DNA of 64,000 nucleotides from contig CBDDCL010000015.1 in assembly GCA_965226245.1 (NCBI GenBank), forward strand, positions 682,001 to 746,000. The letters run 5' to 3'. The DNA is from CBDCYS01 sp965226245 (lineage in GTDB: Bacteria; Acidobacteriota; Terriglobia; Bryobacterales; UBA6623). Position 1 is the stretch's first letter. The number at the start of each line of letters is the position of its first letter. This document shows, one piece after another, positions 1-9,846 of the stretch. The notes under the pieces are model-generated. The model saw nothing but the letters and a program-made list of their open reading frames with translations, ran no database searches and was not told the origin of the DNA. The position numbers were made by a program, and so were the translations under genes.

Positions 1-2663
1 TCGCCCCCAACCGGCAGCAGCAGGGTGCGCCCGCGGATGACCTCGGTGGCGTGGCGGATCCACATCGTCACCTGCTGGTGCACGGGCCGGTCGTTGTCGA
101 TATAGGCATCGATCTGCTCCGGTCCCGGCACGAACATCCCCTGTGGAATTTGAAGGCTGATGAGCCGTCCGTAGTTGCCCGGATCCTGCAGGGCGATCAT
201 GAGAGCCCTCAGGTTCCGGCCGGACTCAGGCGTGAAGGGCATCAGCATGGCGTATTGCAGATCCCCGGGCTTCCCGATATTCACGCCCGTCGGCAGGTCC
301 GCTGGATCGAGGAGCACGTTGTAGCCTTCGTAGGAAAAGGTCATCTGGTCGCCGGTGCCGAACCCGCTCAGCCCGCGGCCTATCGAGCCGAGCGTATCAT
401 CGGCGTCATCCCAGAGATCCTCGACGTTGTAGAACTCGATCGGGTCGCGCTGATGGTAGCGCTTGTAGATGTCGTCGAACTGGATGTGAAACCACTGCGG
501 CGGATACGTAAGCTGTGCCTCGACCGCGTGCGGCATGGCGGAAGCCGGCTCGAACAGATCCGGATAGATCCGCGCCCATGTGCTGACGATCGGATCGTCG
601 GACATCTTATAGAAATGCACGTCCCCGCTGTAGGCGTCGATCGTGATTTTCACGGAGTCCTCGGCGTAATTGACGACCCGCTCGGGGAACGCCTCGACCG
701 CGCGCTCGTCTGACTTGTCGCCGAGGATTTCGCGAAATGAGTAGGGATACCGGTCGCTCGTGGTGAGGCCGTTCACCATCCAGAGCACGCGTTTGTCCGC
801 GATGAACGCATAGTTGTTGGTGTCGAGAAACAGAAATGGCGCGAGGCTGCGGATCCGTGTGATCGGGGTTCGCCGAATGTGCACGCGAGTGCGGGCGGAG
901 TCGATGTAGCGGGAGAAGAGGAACGCCGTGACGTCCTGGGTATGCACGGCAAAGATCAAACGCTTGAACAGGGAGTCGACGCGGATCCCGTCGGTCAGGT
1001 CTTCGGGAAACGTGAACTCCTGGCGCGCCTGATCGGTCGCATAGTCAAATTCCTTGAGATACCTGACATTAGTCAGCACATACTCGTCTTTGGCGCCTTC
1101 GCCAAAGTAGACACGTGGTTCGTGCTCGAGTGCCTCGTGTGTGACGCGCGGCGGCACTTCCTTGACGGCGTAGGTCGGGCTCCCTACCTCATCGACCTCG
1201 TTGACCGGGCTCATGACCAGGCCCATGCCGTGCGTGAAGAGGAGCGCCGCCGATCCCCAATATTTGAGCCACTCCTGCTGGCCGACCAGCGCGAGCGAAG
1301 GCAGCTCCCGAACCGCGCTGCCGAACATGCGTTTCTGACCGTCGATGGCATAGCGCACGCCGTCGACCGACAGAAACTTGTAGTAAGGACGAAGCTGCTG
1401 CTGTTGTTGGTAGGTCTGCAGCAGCGGTCCGAACACCATGGTCGACTTAGAGACCGCCATGCGCTCGAGATGTTGGATGTCGGGCGGTTCTTCCAGATAG
1501 CTCACCCAGGGGGCGACGAGCGGGGCGTTCTGGATCGTCTGGCTCGACAGCAGTGCGGCGGTCGACAGCGGCTGTTGGGGTGGGACCCACTCGTGAACCT
1601 CGACGGCGTTGAGCTTGTAGGCGTCGGTTGTGGCCTCGATGTGCCGCTTGATGTACTCCTGCTGAATGTACGGCTCGTTCGGCTGGACGAAGACATAGTC
1701 TCGAACGATCACGCCCAGCGAAAAGCAGAACTGCAAGGCCAGCAACGCCGCGCCGGCCCAGGCCAGGCGTCGAAGTGACAGCGGGGGGAAGGGAAGCTGG
1801 GGGGAGACGGGAGCCCCGCTGGACACTGCGGGACTCCGCTCCCTCCCTGCGTAATGCTTGTAGAGGCGCGACAGAGAAATCCCTGCCACGAGGGTCAGCC
1901 CGATCTCGACGCCGACCAAAACGTACACGCTGTTGAGGGTCGAGAAGACGCCCACGAGGTCGAGATAAGCGGCGCCGGTCCGCACGCCGGCCGGTTCGTT
2001 GTCCTTCAGCAGCAGACCATAACGCCCCAGGTAGATGTGCAGGGCCCCCACGCTCCCCAATAGGTAAAGCAGACCATGAGCGTACGGGACGGCAAACGCG
2101 CCGAGCCGGCCCCAGATGCTCAAGCCGCGCCGGCGCAAAGCGCCAGTCGACGCAAGCTCATCGTAGCGGGCCACGAAACAGGATACAAAGCTGAGAAGGA
2201 TCGCCGCCTCGATCGCCGCCAGCGCCAGGCGCCACGTCGGCAGCAGATACACGTAGAAGCCGAGATCCCGACTGAAGACCGGGTCAAGGCGCCCAAACGG
2301 CACGCCATGAAAAGCCAGCAGGAACTGCTGGTAATAGCGAGCCAGGATCCACCCGCCGAGAATGCCGATCCAGATGCTTCCGTGAAGCCCGGCGGTTCTC
2401 AGCGTTCGACTGCGGGCGTGGAGCCAGACGGGCGCATAGACGGCAAGCGCGAGGATGCTCCCGTACGCCCCGAAGAGCATCACCTGCATTTGCAGATTCT
2501 TCCAAAAGATCGTGCGGAAGCCGAGGCTCTGATTGAACCAGAACTGTACGATCAGATCCGGGATGGCGTTGAGGGCGACGAGGACGAAGAGCGACCACGT
2601 CCAGAAGGCAAACGACCTCCACAGGACGGCGGGGCGGGGTATGCAGGGCTGAGGGTGGATCAC
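1..2663 (-). CDS. UPF0182 family large membrane protein, copy 1 (3' end outside window)
   Basis: Function is unknown; UPF0182 (COG1615) proteins are large polytopic membrane proteins with a long extracytoplasmic part. About 887 residues are visible and the frame stays open to the window edge. The N-terminal third is strongly hydrophobic (several membrane segments); the rest is soluble. It aligns along its whole length with the second copy at 3841-6705, for example SFEPPDIQ-type blocks, FLFLDTN, YAEDSVKITIDAYSG and DQMTFSYEGYN, at roughly 60-70% identity by eye. The GTG start at 2663 overlaps the stop of the upstream gene by 4 bases (GTGA), indicating translational coupling. No frameshift is seen. 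Only the last ~80 residues are missing, judged from the second copy. Confidence 0.85.
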   Translation of the reverse strand, partial: MIHPQPCIPRPAVLWRSFAFWTWSLFVLVALNAIPDLIVQFWFNQSLGFRTIFWKNLQMQVMLFGAYGSILALAVYAPVWLHARSRTLRTAGLHGSIWIGILGGWILARYYQQFLLAFHGVPFGRLDPVFSRDLGFYVYLLPTWRLALAAIEAAILLSFVSCFVARYDELASTGALRRRGLSIWGRLGAFAVPYAHGLLYLLGSVGALHIYLGRYGLLLKDNEPAGVRTGAAYLDLVGVFSTLNSVYVLVGVEIGLTLVAGISLSRLYKHYAGRERSPAVSSGAPVSPQLPFPPLSLRRLAWAGAALLALQFCFSLGVIVRDYVFVQPNEPYIQQEYIKRHIEATTDAYKLNAVEVHEWVPPQQPLSTAALLSSQTIQNAPLVAPWVSYLEEPPDIQHLERMAVSKSTMVFGPLLQTYQQQQQLRPYYKFLSVDGVRYAIDGQKRMFGSAVRELPSLALVGQQEWLKYWGSAALLFTHGMGLVMSPVNEVDEVGSPTYAVKEVPPRVTHEALEHEPRVYFGEGAKDEYVLTNVRYLKEFDYATDQARQEFTFPEDLTDGIRVDSLFKRLIFAVHTQDVTAFLFSRYIDSARTRVHIRRTPITRIRSLAPFLFLDTNNYAFIADKRVLWMVNGLTTSDRYPYSFREILGDKSDERAVEAFPERVVNYAEDSVKITIDAYSGDVHFYKMSDDPIVSTWARIYPDLFEPASAMPHAVEAQLTYPPQWFHIQFDDIYKRYHQRDPIEFYNVEDLWDDADDTLGSIGRGLSGFGTGDQMTFSYEGYNVLLDPADLPTGVNIGKPGDLQYAMLMPFTPESGRNLRALMIALQDPGNYGRLISLQIPQGMFVPGPEQIDAYIDNDRPVHQQVTMWIRHATEVIRGRTLLLPVGG

Positions 2664-3835
2664 GACGCTTCGACCTGACTCTGGGCTGCCGACTGATTGA
2701 AGAAGGCTCTCCATGTCTCGATGACGCTCGGGCAGTGTCCCAGCCAGAGCACGGCTAGAAAGCCGACGAGCGACAGGCCGTTAATGAGGAACGAATCGAG
2801 CAAGGACACCGTGGCGCCGGTCAGGTAGCCCTCATCGAAGACCCGGAACATCACGACTGAGACGAACTCATAGACACCGACGCTCGCGAACGTGTAGGGG
2901 AGCACTCTGGCCACGTTCGCGACCGCAATCACGATCACGAAGTGGATAAAGCCCAGGTCTTTCATCAACACGTAGTCGTCCATCGGAGACGAAAAGGCTT
3001 GCTTGATACACCAGTAGCCCAGGATCTCGGCGCCCAACGCGACGACCGAGAGGAGCAAGACGCTCAGCATGAAGCCGGGCGTTTCCAAGAGCTGCCTGGT
3101 GGCCTTCGCCAGCGTCCGTCCGTTGAACGCCGACCACACATGGGCGAGCAGGTTCCAGCGACTGCCTTCCGAACTCGCGCGACCGAGGGGGCGGGTCAGC
3201 GACACGACCACGACGACGAGCAGGATCGTCCAGAACGCCGGCACGATCGCGCCCTCCCATCCGAGGTAGCCGAGACCGCCGCCGACCACGAGCAGGATCG
3301 CCAGGACCTCGAAGAGCCGGTTATAGAAAACGGTGCCTGAGGCGGCCGACGCCGGCGCGCCGCCGTCCACCAAGGACCGCACCGTACCCGAGTCCCCTGG
3401 CCCAAAGGGGAAAAATAGGTTCAACCCGCGGCCGAAGAAATAGCTCGACATCTGACCTCTGACCGACGGACCCACGCCGAGATGGCTCGAGAGCAACCGC
3501 TGCCGGATGCCGCGAAGCAGCAACGACACCGACACCAGCAGCACGGCAAGATAGAACGGCGCCCAGCCGAAGCGCCTGTCCGAGACGGCGATCAGACCCA
3601 GATTGACATCGAGCCAGCCGTCCCCGACGTCGGCGACCTTGACAATGCCTAGGTCCGCCATGTCGTCGAGGATACGGAAATTCGCAAACAGCTCGAGCAT
3701 GCCGGATTGAAACGCTTGGGCGTCCCAGGGCGACGGCCCGTCGGCGTCGGGGACCAAGATGAGGAAGATGAACGCCACCAGCAGGATGGCAAATACATAC
3801 GACCATACGACGGACAACCCTAATCGCTCTGACAT
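2660..3835 (-). CDS. flippase-like / LPG-synthase-TM family integral membrane protein
   Basis: This 391-residue polytopic membrane protein resembles the lysylphosphatidylglycerol-synthase transmembrane/flippase-like family (UPF0104, YbhN-like). Supporting signs are 8-9 hydrophobic segments, a central GPGDSGTVRSL...YNRLFEVLA block corresponding to the family's short conserved stretch before a helix, and a later LPYTFASVGVYEF block that matches the family LP-x-GG-G-E-type motif. No soluble aminoacyl-transferase domain is present, so it is probably a lipid or lipid-linked-substrate transporter rather than an LPG synthase. It sits between two UPF0182 genes: 5 bases after the upstream one and overlapping the downstream one by 4 bases. 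A GGAAGG Shine-Dalgarno sequence precedes the ATG at 3835. The precise substrate cannot be told. Confidence 0.7.
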   Translation of the reverse strand: MSERLGLSVVWSYVFAILLVAFIFLILVPDADGPSPWDAQAFQSGMLELFANFRILDDMADLGIVKVADVGDGWLDVNLGLIAVSDRRFGWAPFYLAVLLVSVSLLLRGIRQRLLSSHLGVGPSVRGQMSSYFFGRGLNLFFPFGPGDSGTVRSLVDGGAPASAASGTVFYNRLFEVLAILLVVGGGLGYLGWEGAIVPAFWTILLVVVVVSLTRPLGRASSEGSRWNLLAHVWSAFNGRTLAKATRQLLETPGFMLSVLLLSVVALGAEILGYWCIKQAFSSPMDDYVLMKDLGFIHFVIVIAVANVARVLPYTFASVGVYEFVSVVMFRVFDEGYLTGATVSLLDSFLINGLSLVGFLAVLWLGHCPSVIETWRAFFNQSAAQSQVEAS

Positions 3836-3840
3836 CTTTG

Positions 3841-6705
3841 TTACCTTCCCGAGAATTGCGCCTTACTGAACCACGGGAGCTCGTTCGCCCGCTGTTCGTC
3901 GGCTTCGGAACTTGCGAGCAACCGAATGGCCCCGTCCAACGACGTCGCCATGGTCGTGCGGCCGCGATAGACAACCGAGACCAGCTTGATCTGCGGGAGC
4001 TCATTCTGCAACGACACAATCCAGAGCGGCTCGATATACATCAAGTCGCCCGCGACCGGGAGCAGCAGCGTGTGTCCCCGCAAGACCTCGGATCCGTGCC
4101 TCACCCAGAGCGTAATCTGCTGGTTCACCTGCGCGTCATTGTCGATCAGAGTGTCCGCCTGTTCGGGTCCGGCGATGAATACCCCTTGCGGCACTCGAAG
4201 GTTGAGCAGCCTCCCATAGCTGTCTGGATCCTGGAACGCCAGGACGAGCGAGCGCAGGTTCCTCGCGCCTTCGGGGGTGAAGGGCATGAGCATGGCGTAC
4301 TGCAGGTCGCCGGGCGTGCCGACCGCCGTGCCCGCAGGGAGATCGGCGGGATCCAGCAGAATGTTGTATCCCTCGTAGGAGAAGGTCATCTGATCGGTCG
4401 TGCCGAATTCGGTCAGCCCGCGGCCGATCGAGCCCACGACCTCGTCCGCGTCATCCCAGAGGTCCTCGGCGTTGTAGAACTCGATCGGGTGCTGCTGATG
4501 GTATCGCTTGTAAATGTCGTCGAATTGAACGTGGAGCCACTGCAGCGGATAGGTGAGCTGATCCGCCACGGCGGCCGGCATGGCGGATGCCGGCTCGAGC
4601 AAACCCGGATAGATGCGCTCCCAGGCGTTGATGATCGGATCATCGGCGATCTTGTAGAAGTGCACTTCGCCGCTGTAGGCGTCGATGGTGATCTTGACCG
4701 AATCTTCGGCGTAGTTGATGACGCGCTCTGGCAACGGTTCCACAGCACGTTCGTCAGCCTTATCACCCAGGACCTCACGAAACGAGTACGGGTAGTTGTC
4801 GGTCGTCGTCAGCGCGTTGACCATCCAGAGAATTCTGCCGTCCGCGATAAAGGCATACACGTTCGTGTCGAGAAATAGAAACGGTGCGATGCGCCGCACG
4901 CGCTGGATTGGGGTCCGGTACAGGTGGGCGCGTGTCCTCTGCCGATCGATGAACCTAGAAAACAGAAACTCGTTGAGGTCCCTGGTATGGAGACCGAGCA
5001 GCAACCGCTTGAGGAGCGAATCGACCGGAATCCCGCGCTCGATGTCCGGGGCGTGGACGGACTCGCTGCGGAACTGCCGGGTGGCGTGGTCGAACTCTTT
5101 CAAATGCCGGATGTTGGTCAGGATATAGTCGTCCTTAGCCCCTTCGCCAAAATAAATGCGCGGCTCGGCTTCGAAAACCGGATCTGTCGCCCGCGGCGGA
5201 ACGCCCGCCACGGTATAGCGAGGGCCGCCTTCTTCGTTAAGCTCGTGGACTGGGCTCATGACGAGACCGAAGCCATGCGTGTACATCAGCGCGGCGCTTC
5301 CCCAATGCCGAAGCCACTGTTTAGGTCCGCCAAACCCGAGTGAAGGCAGTTCGCGGACAGCGCTCACATACATCTGTTTTTGGCCGTTCACCCGGTAGCG
5401 AACACCATCGACCGAGAGGAAGCGATAGTACGGACGCAGCTGCTGCTCCTGCTCGTAGATCTGAAGCATCGGTCCGTAGACGACGGTCGAGTCGGACGCC
5501 TGGATCCGCTGGTAGTGCTGGATGTCTGGCGGTTCTTCCAGATAGCTGACCCACGGCGTCAGCAGTGGGGCGTTCTTGACCGTTCGGCTGGCGAGCAGCC
5601 GGTCGGCCGAAAGCGGCTCGTCCGGCGGCCGCCAGTCCACGATTTCGACGTCGCTAAGCCGGTAACCGCGGATGGTGGCAGCGATGTGACGCTCGATATA
5701 AGGAACTTGAATCGTCGGCTCGTTGGGTGTGACGAACAGATGATCTCTACCCACCACGGCTGCGAAGAATGCCAGATCCAGCACCAGTAGAGCGATGCCC
5801 ATCCGGAGTGGTGTGCGGAGGCGGAGCGGACTGACGACCGTATCGCGGGCACGCTCCGAGATCAGCCGTTCGCAGCGTTGTCTGATCCGATGGAGGCTGT
5901 AGCCGACGATCGCCATGATCCCCAGTTCGACCAGCGTCGACACGTAGATCATGTTCAGAGTGGAGAATAGGCCTGTCACATCCAGGTAGGCTGCACCTGT
6001 TCTGACCCCGGTGTCGCCGTTCTCTTTGAACAGCAATCCATAGCTCGCAAGAAATGTCCGCGTCACCAGCGAGAATCCAACTAGTAAGAGCGCGGCGTTG
6101 AGGCCGTTTGTGACGAGCAGGCCCAGCTTGGTCCAGAGCGTCGGCGCCGGGTTGGTCAACCGCCCCTGCGCACTCAGCCGATCGAACCGTCCGGCGACCG
6201 CGGACGCTGCCCCCAGGATGCCCAGCCACATCAGCGCGACGCGGGTCGTCCCGACAGCAGGCAGCACGAAGACGTAAAACCCGGCGTCGTGTCCGAACAG
6301 CGGATCGGTCTCGCCGAATGCGCCCGCGTTGAATGCGAGCAGGTACTCCTGGTAGCGGGTCGACCAGAGCCAGCCGGCAAAGATCCCGATCCAGAGACCC
6401 ACATGCAGGGCCGCCTTTCGCAACGTCCGACTGGCTGCGTACGTACGGATGGGAACAGCAATGGCCAGCGCGAAGAGCACGACACCTGCGAGGAAGAGAA
6501 AAGCTTGCGCGCTGAAATTCGTCCAGAAAACACGGCCCCGACCCATACTGTCCAGGAACCAATAGCCGATCACCAGCGGAGGGACGGCGGCCAGGAGGAG
6601 CCAGCTATACGCTACCCCTATCCAGAAGGAGAACGCGCGCCAGACCTGCGTGAGAGGCGGAATCGAGGGTAGCGGCTGGACGTCCGTTGGAACGGTGCTC
6701 ATCAT
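3841..6705 (-). CDS. UPF0182 family large membrane protein, copy 2
   Basis: Complete UPF0182 (COG1615) protein of about 954 residues; function unknown. Seven hydrophobic segments lie within the first ~330 residues, followed by a long soluble domain containing PWVSYLEEPPDIQHY, VYFG/IYFGEGAKDDYILTN, FLFLDTNVYAF and a C-terminal Gln/Asp-rich stretch. An in-frame TTG at 6765 would extend it by 20 residues; the ATG at 6705 (or the next codon, 6702) is preferred because the extra residues look unrelated to the hydrophobic N-terminus of copy 1. It is the first gene of a three-gene operon (UPF0182, flippase-like, UPF0182). The paralogous arrangement suggests an old duplication around the middle gene. 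Confidence 0.85.
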   Translation of the reverse strand: MMSTVPTDVQPLPSIPPLTQVWRAFSFWIGVAYSWLLLAAVPPLVIGYWFLDSMGRGRVFWTNFSAQAFLFLAGVVLFALAIAVPIRTYAASRTLRKAALHVGLWIGIFAGWLWSTRYQEYLLAFNAGAFGETDPLFGHDAGFYVFVLPAVGTTRVALMWLGILGAASAVAGRFDRLSAQGRLTNPAPTLWTKLGLLVTNGLNAALLLVGFSLVTRTFLASYGLLFKENGDTGVRTGAAYLDVTGLFSTLNMIYVSTLVELGIMAIVGYSLHRIRQRCERLISERARDTVVSPLRLRTPLRMGIALLVLDLAFFAAVVGRDHLFVTPNEPTIQVPYIERHIAATIRGYRLSDVEIVDWRPPDEPLSADRLLASRTVKNAPLLTPWVSYLEEPPDIQHYQRIQASDSTVVYGPMLQIYEQEQQLRPYYRFLSVDGVRYRVNGQKQMYVSAVRELPSLGFGGPKQWLRHWGSAALMYTHGFGLVMSPVHELNEEGGPRYTVAGVPPRATDPVFEAEPRIYFGEGAKDDYILTNIRHLKEFDHATRQFRSESVHAPDIERGIPVDSLLKRLLLGLHTRDLNEFLFSRFIDRQRTRAHLYRTPIQRVRRIAPFLFLDTNVYAFIADGRILWMVNALTTTDNYPYSFREVLGDKADERAVEPLPERVINYAEDSVKITIDAYSGEVHFYKIADDPIINAWERIYPGLLEPASAMPAAVADQLTYPLQWLHVQFDDIYKRYHQQHPIEFYNAEDLWDDADEVVGSIGRGLTEFGTTDQMTFSYEGYNILLDPADLPAGTAVGTPGDLQYAMLMPFTPEGARNLRSLVLAFQDPDSYGRLLNLRVPQGVFIAGPEQADTLIDNDAQVNQQITLWVRHGSEVLRGHTLLLPVAGDLMYIEPLWIVSLQNELPQIKLVSVVYRGRTTMATSLDGAIRLLASSEADEQRANELPWFSKAQFSGR

Positions 6706-6831
6706 GTGCGTGGCGGAGATCGTATGCGTTAGAAAAAATCGGTTCGCCGTAACCACGGACCTCAAGGCCCGTGCCCGAGCGCAGAGCTAGAAGGCCTGTG
6801 CGACATCACCGTGTGATAAAACCGGCCCTTG

Positions 6832-9327
6832 TTACGGCTGCAGCGGCGCCACGGGCATCACCGTCCTGCCACCCGAGTCGCCACCCACCTGCATCACGTC
6901 CGCAGCCACTGTCCCTCCCTCGGCGGTCACGGTCAGGGTTCCTTGAAAGTTATCGATGTCGGCGTTCGGGAACAGCTCATCGAGTGTCCGGCTTGTCCTG
7001 CCGTTGGCGGGGAGTTGAAGCTGCGCGCTGCCTTCCCGCACCTCGACGCCACCCGCGTCGCGCAACGCCAGCGCCAAGCTGAGCGCCGACTGGGTGGAGC
7101 GCAAGGCCACCTGGGTATTCAGGCCGGTTGCGCGATTGCGTTGCACTGGCGCGATGAAGCCCTCGAAGACACCGCTCGGCCCGGTGTTCACAGTTCCCTC
7201 CGTTGGAGACGCCAGACGCAGCACTGCGCCCGCCACGCCTTCGGCGCTCTGGGCGCGGGCGGATCCCACTCGGACCGGTCCCCCGGCCGACGTCGTGAAG
7301 ACGACGCTGCCGAGCGGCCCGATGTCGTAGGGCGTCGTGACCGCGGGCCTCAGCCCATTGACGGCAACCGGCCAGTTCTGACCGGTCTCGTCGAAGAAAG
7401 CCACGGTCCCTTTGGCTCGGTCCGTGGGAGATGGATTCACCAGGACAATCGAGGAGAGGTAATCGCCACCCGCGGGAAACGTTGCAAAGTGGAGCGTCCG
7501 GGTCGCCGGCAGCGGCCCAACCGGAATCACCGGGAACGTGGCGAACTCCCCGGTCCTGGCTCCTTGTTGAATGCCGATTGCTGCCAGCGAGCCGCCGTCT
7601 TGTGGCCTATCTATGCCCCCCTCCACCGTCATCGTTCCCTGGAAATCACCTACGTTCGCAAGCAGGTCGCGAAAGATCTCACGGACGAAGACGACACGGC
7701 GTCCGTGGGGAGGCATATCGATCTCGACACCCCCTTGACTCTGAGTGGTGACCTCCTCGCCGTTCGGTTTGTGCAACGTCAGCTTGATGCGGCTCGCGAC
7801 CGTGCTGCTGATGATGACCACGCCTGTGCTCAAGCCCGTGGCGGGATCTTCCAGCACCGGCACGATGAAGTTGTCCAGAAGACTGGCTTCGCCCACGCCC
7901 GCAGGCCCGGGGTCTGCCGGCGACGTCCGCACGATGCCGCTCAACGGGCGGTCCGCCAACAGCTGTGTGGCGCCCTGGATGGACTGCTCCGGCGCAGAGG
8001 CGTCGAACGCCACGCGCCCGAGCGGCGGCGCCGTGAACGCGAAGCTCGGCTGTGGCGCCTCGCCCGCAATCGACAGCGACAGCGCCGCCCCATCCGCGTC
8101 GAAGAAAGCCAGGCGTCCGGCGCTCGCGGCGGTCGCCGACGGGTTGACGAACACATACGACGCGGCGCGGCTCTCCCCGGCGCCAAGGTGCGTGAATAAA
8201 TGGGTGTGCTGTACCTGCTCGATGCCGACGAGGCGATAGGTTCCGCCCGTCATCGGATCCGACAAGAAGTTGTCACCAGGTCCGGGCGCGGAGCGCGCGG
8301 GCAGCACACTGTGGGTGAAGCCGTTGAGGATCAGGATGTCATGGTCCGCGCCGCCGTCGATAAACTCGTTCTCGCCGCTGCCGACGTCACCAGCTCTGAG
8401 GACGATCAGATCGTTCTCCTGCCCGCCCCGGACTATATCCGCGCCGAGACCGCCCAGCAGCCAGTCATCCCCTGGCCCCCCGCTCAGCACGTCCTGTCCG
8501 CCCCCACCGAGCAGGGTGTCGTGTTCGTCGCCGCCATCAAGGAAGTCGTCGCCTCTGCTTCCCAGCAGCGTGTCATTGCCCGGGCCGCCGCTGAGGACGT
8601 CACTTCCGGATTGTCCCTTCAGGACGTCGTCGCCCGCCGCACCACGAGCGACATCGGCGCCGTCGCCGCCATTCAAGGCGTCGTTGCCACCCTCCCCGTT
8701 GAGCAAGTCGTTTCCGTCGCCCCCTTCAAGCACATCGTCGCCGGGTCCGCCCGACAGCGTATCGGCGCCATCCCGCCCAAACAGCCGGTCTGCGCCGTCG
8801 CCGCCGGCCAGCACGTCGTTGCCGTCGCCGCCCACGATTGCATCGTCGCCTCCGCCGCCGCGTAGGATATCGTCTGCGTCGCCGCCATCCAGATCATCGT
8901 CGCCCGGGCCGCCGTCGAGCCTGTCTTCGTCGTCGCCGCCGTCCATCGTGTCGTTGCCCTCCTCGCCTCGGAGTGCATCAATGCCGGCGCCGCCATCGAG
9001 AACATCGTCGCCTGGTCCGCCCGCGAGTCTGTCGTCGCCTGCGCCTCCGTCCAGCGCGTCGCTGCCCGGTCCCCCGCGCAGAACATCGTCACCTGCCCGC
9101 CCAAACAGCCAGGAGTCGCCCTCGGCGGCGTTCAGGGTATCGCCGGCCTCCGTGCCCTCCAGGACGTTTGTGCGGGTGCGTTTCTGTACGGGCGGACCGC
9201 CTGGTTTAGCGCCGGCGGGAAGTTTCTTCGGTGTTTGAGCGGTCAAAAGCAGACCGAGCAGAAACACCACCCCGAAAATAAGGGACAGCATGTTGACCGC
9301 GGTGCGGCGCCTAGTGCGACTAGCCAT
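6832..9327 (-). CDS. secreted RTX (hemolysin-type calcium-binding repeat) protein
   Basis: 831-residue exported protein. A basic N-terminus followed by a hydrophobic stretch (about residues 13-32) is a signal peptide or anchor. Residues ~55-320 are about 28 tandem RTX nonapeptides of the GGxGxDxLx type (GGPGDDVLDGG, GGDGNDVLAGG and so on), which fold as calcium-binding parallel beta-rolls. The C-terminal ~480 residues are two tandem copies of a ~230-residue module, each containing a VNPS....G.vaFFD..G block, a FI(V/A)PV...ATGL block and a (D)NFQGT(M/L)TV block. The ATG at 9327 has a GGAG ribosome site; the in-frame GTG at 9411 would put 28 non-signal residues in front of the signal peptide and is rejected. 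No type I secretion genes are visible nearby. Confidence 0.85.
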   Translation of the reverse strand: MASRTRRRTAVNMLSLIFGVVFLLGLLLTAQTPKKLPAGAKPGGPPVQKRTRTNVLEGTEAGDTLNAAEGDSWLFGRAGDDVLRGGPGSDALDGGAGDDRLAGGPGDDVLDGGAGIDALRGEEGNDTMDGGDDEDRLDGGPGDDDLDGGDADDILRGGGGDDAIVGGDGNDVLAGGDGADRLFGRDGADTLSGGPGDDVLEGGDGNDLLNGEGGNDALNGGDGADVARGAAGDDVLKGQSGSDVLSGGPGNDTLLGSRGDDFLDGGDEHDTLLGGGGQDVLSGGPGDDWLLGGLGADIVRGGQENDLIVLRAGDVGSGENEFIDGGADHDILILNGFTHSVLPARSAPGPGDNFLSDPMTGGTYRLVGIEQVQHTHLFTHLGAGESRAASYVFVNPSATAASAGRLAFFDADGAALSLSIAGEAPQPSFAFTAPPLGRVAFDASAPEQSIQGATQLLADRPLSGIVRTSPADPGPAGVGEASLLDNFIVPVLEDPATGLSTGVVIISSTVASRIKLTLHKPNGEEVTTQSQGGVEIDMPPHGRRVVFVREIFRDLLANVGDFQGTMTVEGGIDRPQDGGSLAAIGIQQGARTGEFATFPVIPVGPLPATRTLHFATFPAGGDYLSSIVLVNPSPTDRAKGTVAFFDETGQNWPVAVNGLRPAVTTPYDIGPLGSVVFTTSAGGPVRVGSARAQSAEGVAGAVLRLASPTEGTVNTGPSGVFEGFIAPVQRNRATGLNTQVALRSTQSALSLALALRDAGGVEVREGSAQLQLPANGRTSRTLDELFPNADIDNFQGTLTVTAEGGTVAADVMQVGGDSGGRTVMPVAPLQP

Positions 9328-9576
9328 GGCGAGTACTCCATTCAATGGACGTGGTCCAATTCGGCGTCCGAGCGGTGCCGAAACGCCGGTTTCGATGGGA
9401 GTGAACACCACACAGTGAACAGCATAGGCGAGAAATGTCGGCGGCGATTAAGGAAAGTGCGTGAATTGCGTGTGGTTCTTGCAAGGAACCTTGACAACGT
9501 CAGGAGAGCGTGTCCCAAACTCAGTTGAACGATCTTGGCGCCCGAGCCGATAGACCCAGGCGTGCCCTTGCCTATC

Positions 9577-9840
9577 AATTTCGCCGCACGGCCGTTTTGT
9601 GGCTTATGTATCGGATCAGTCGGGCCAGGATCAAGTCTATGTGCGTACGTTTTCCGAGGGCGAAGGGCTATCGCAGGTTTCGACCAACGGGGGCATCAGC
9701 CGCGCTGGCGCGGGGACGGTAAAGAACTCTTCTACGTGGAGGGTGACACCCTAATGGCGGTTTCCGTGACGACAAAGCCCGCCTTTTCGGTAGGCTCCGA
9801 AAAGCGGCTCTTTGACACCCAGAGTGTTTGGGGGGGGGGG
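9577..9840 (+). pseudogene. Ser/Thr-kinase-type TolB/PD40 propeller tail, left fragment
   Basis: The translation contains VAYVSDQSGQDQVYVRTF, then (after a one-base frame change near 9690) PRWRGDGKELFYVEGD, LMAVSV and LFDTQSVWGGG. These blocks are typical of the C-terminal TolB/PD40-like beta-propeller of acidobacterial transmembrane Ser/Thr kinases. No kinase domain remains. The fragment ends in a run of 11 G (9830-9840) directly against the IS701-like element. Its C-terminal continuation lies at 12810, after two insertion sequences. The position of the first frameshift is approximate. Confidence 0.6.
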
Positions 9841-9846
9841 CTAATA

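Noticed and set aside
1..2640. Plus-strand frames of 200-300 codons.
   Set aside because: They are antisense shadows of the UPF0182 gene, whose minus-strand frame is open throughout and matches its paralogue.
8270..9238. A 322-codon Ser/Pro-rich plus-strand frame.
   Set aside because: It is the antisense translation of the RTX repeats; the GGxGxDx pattern is on the minus strand.
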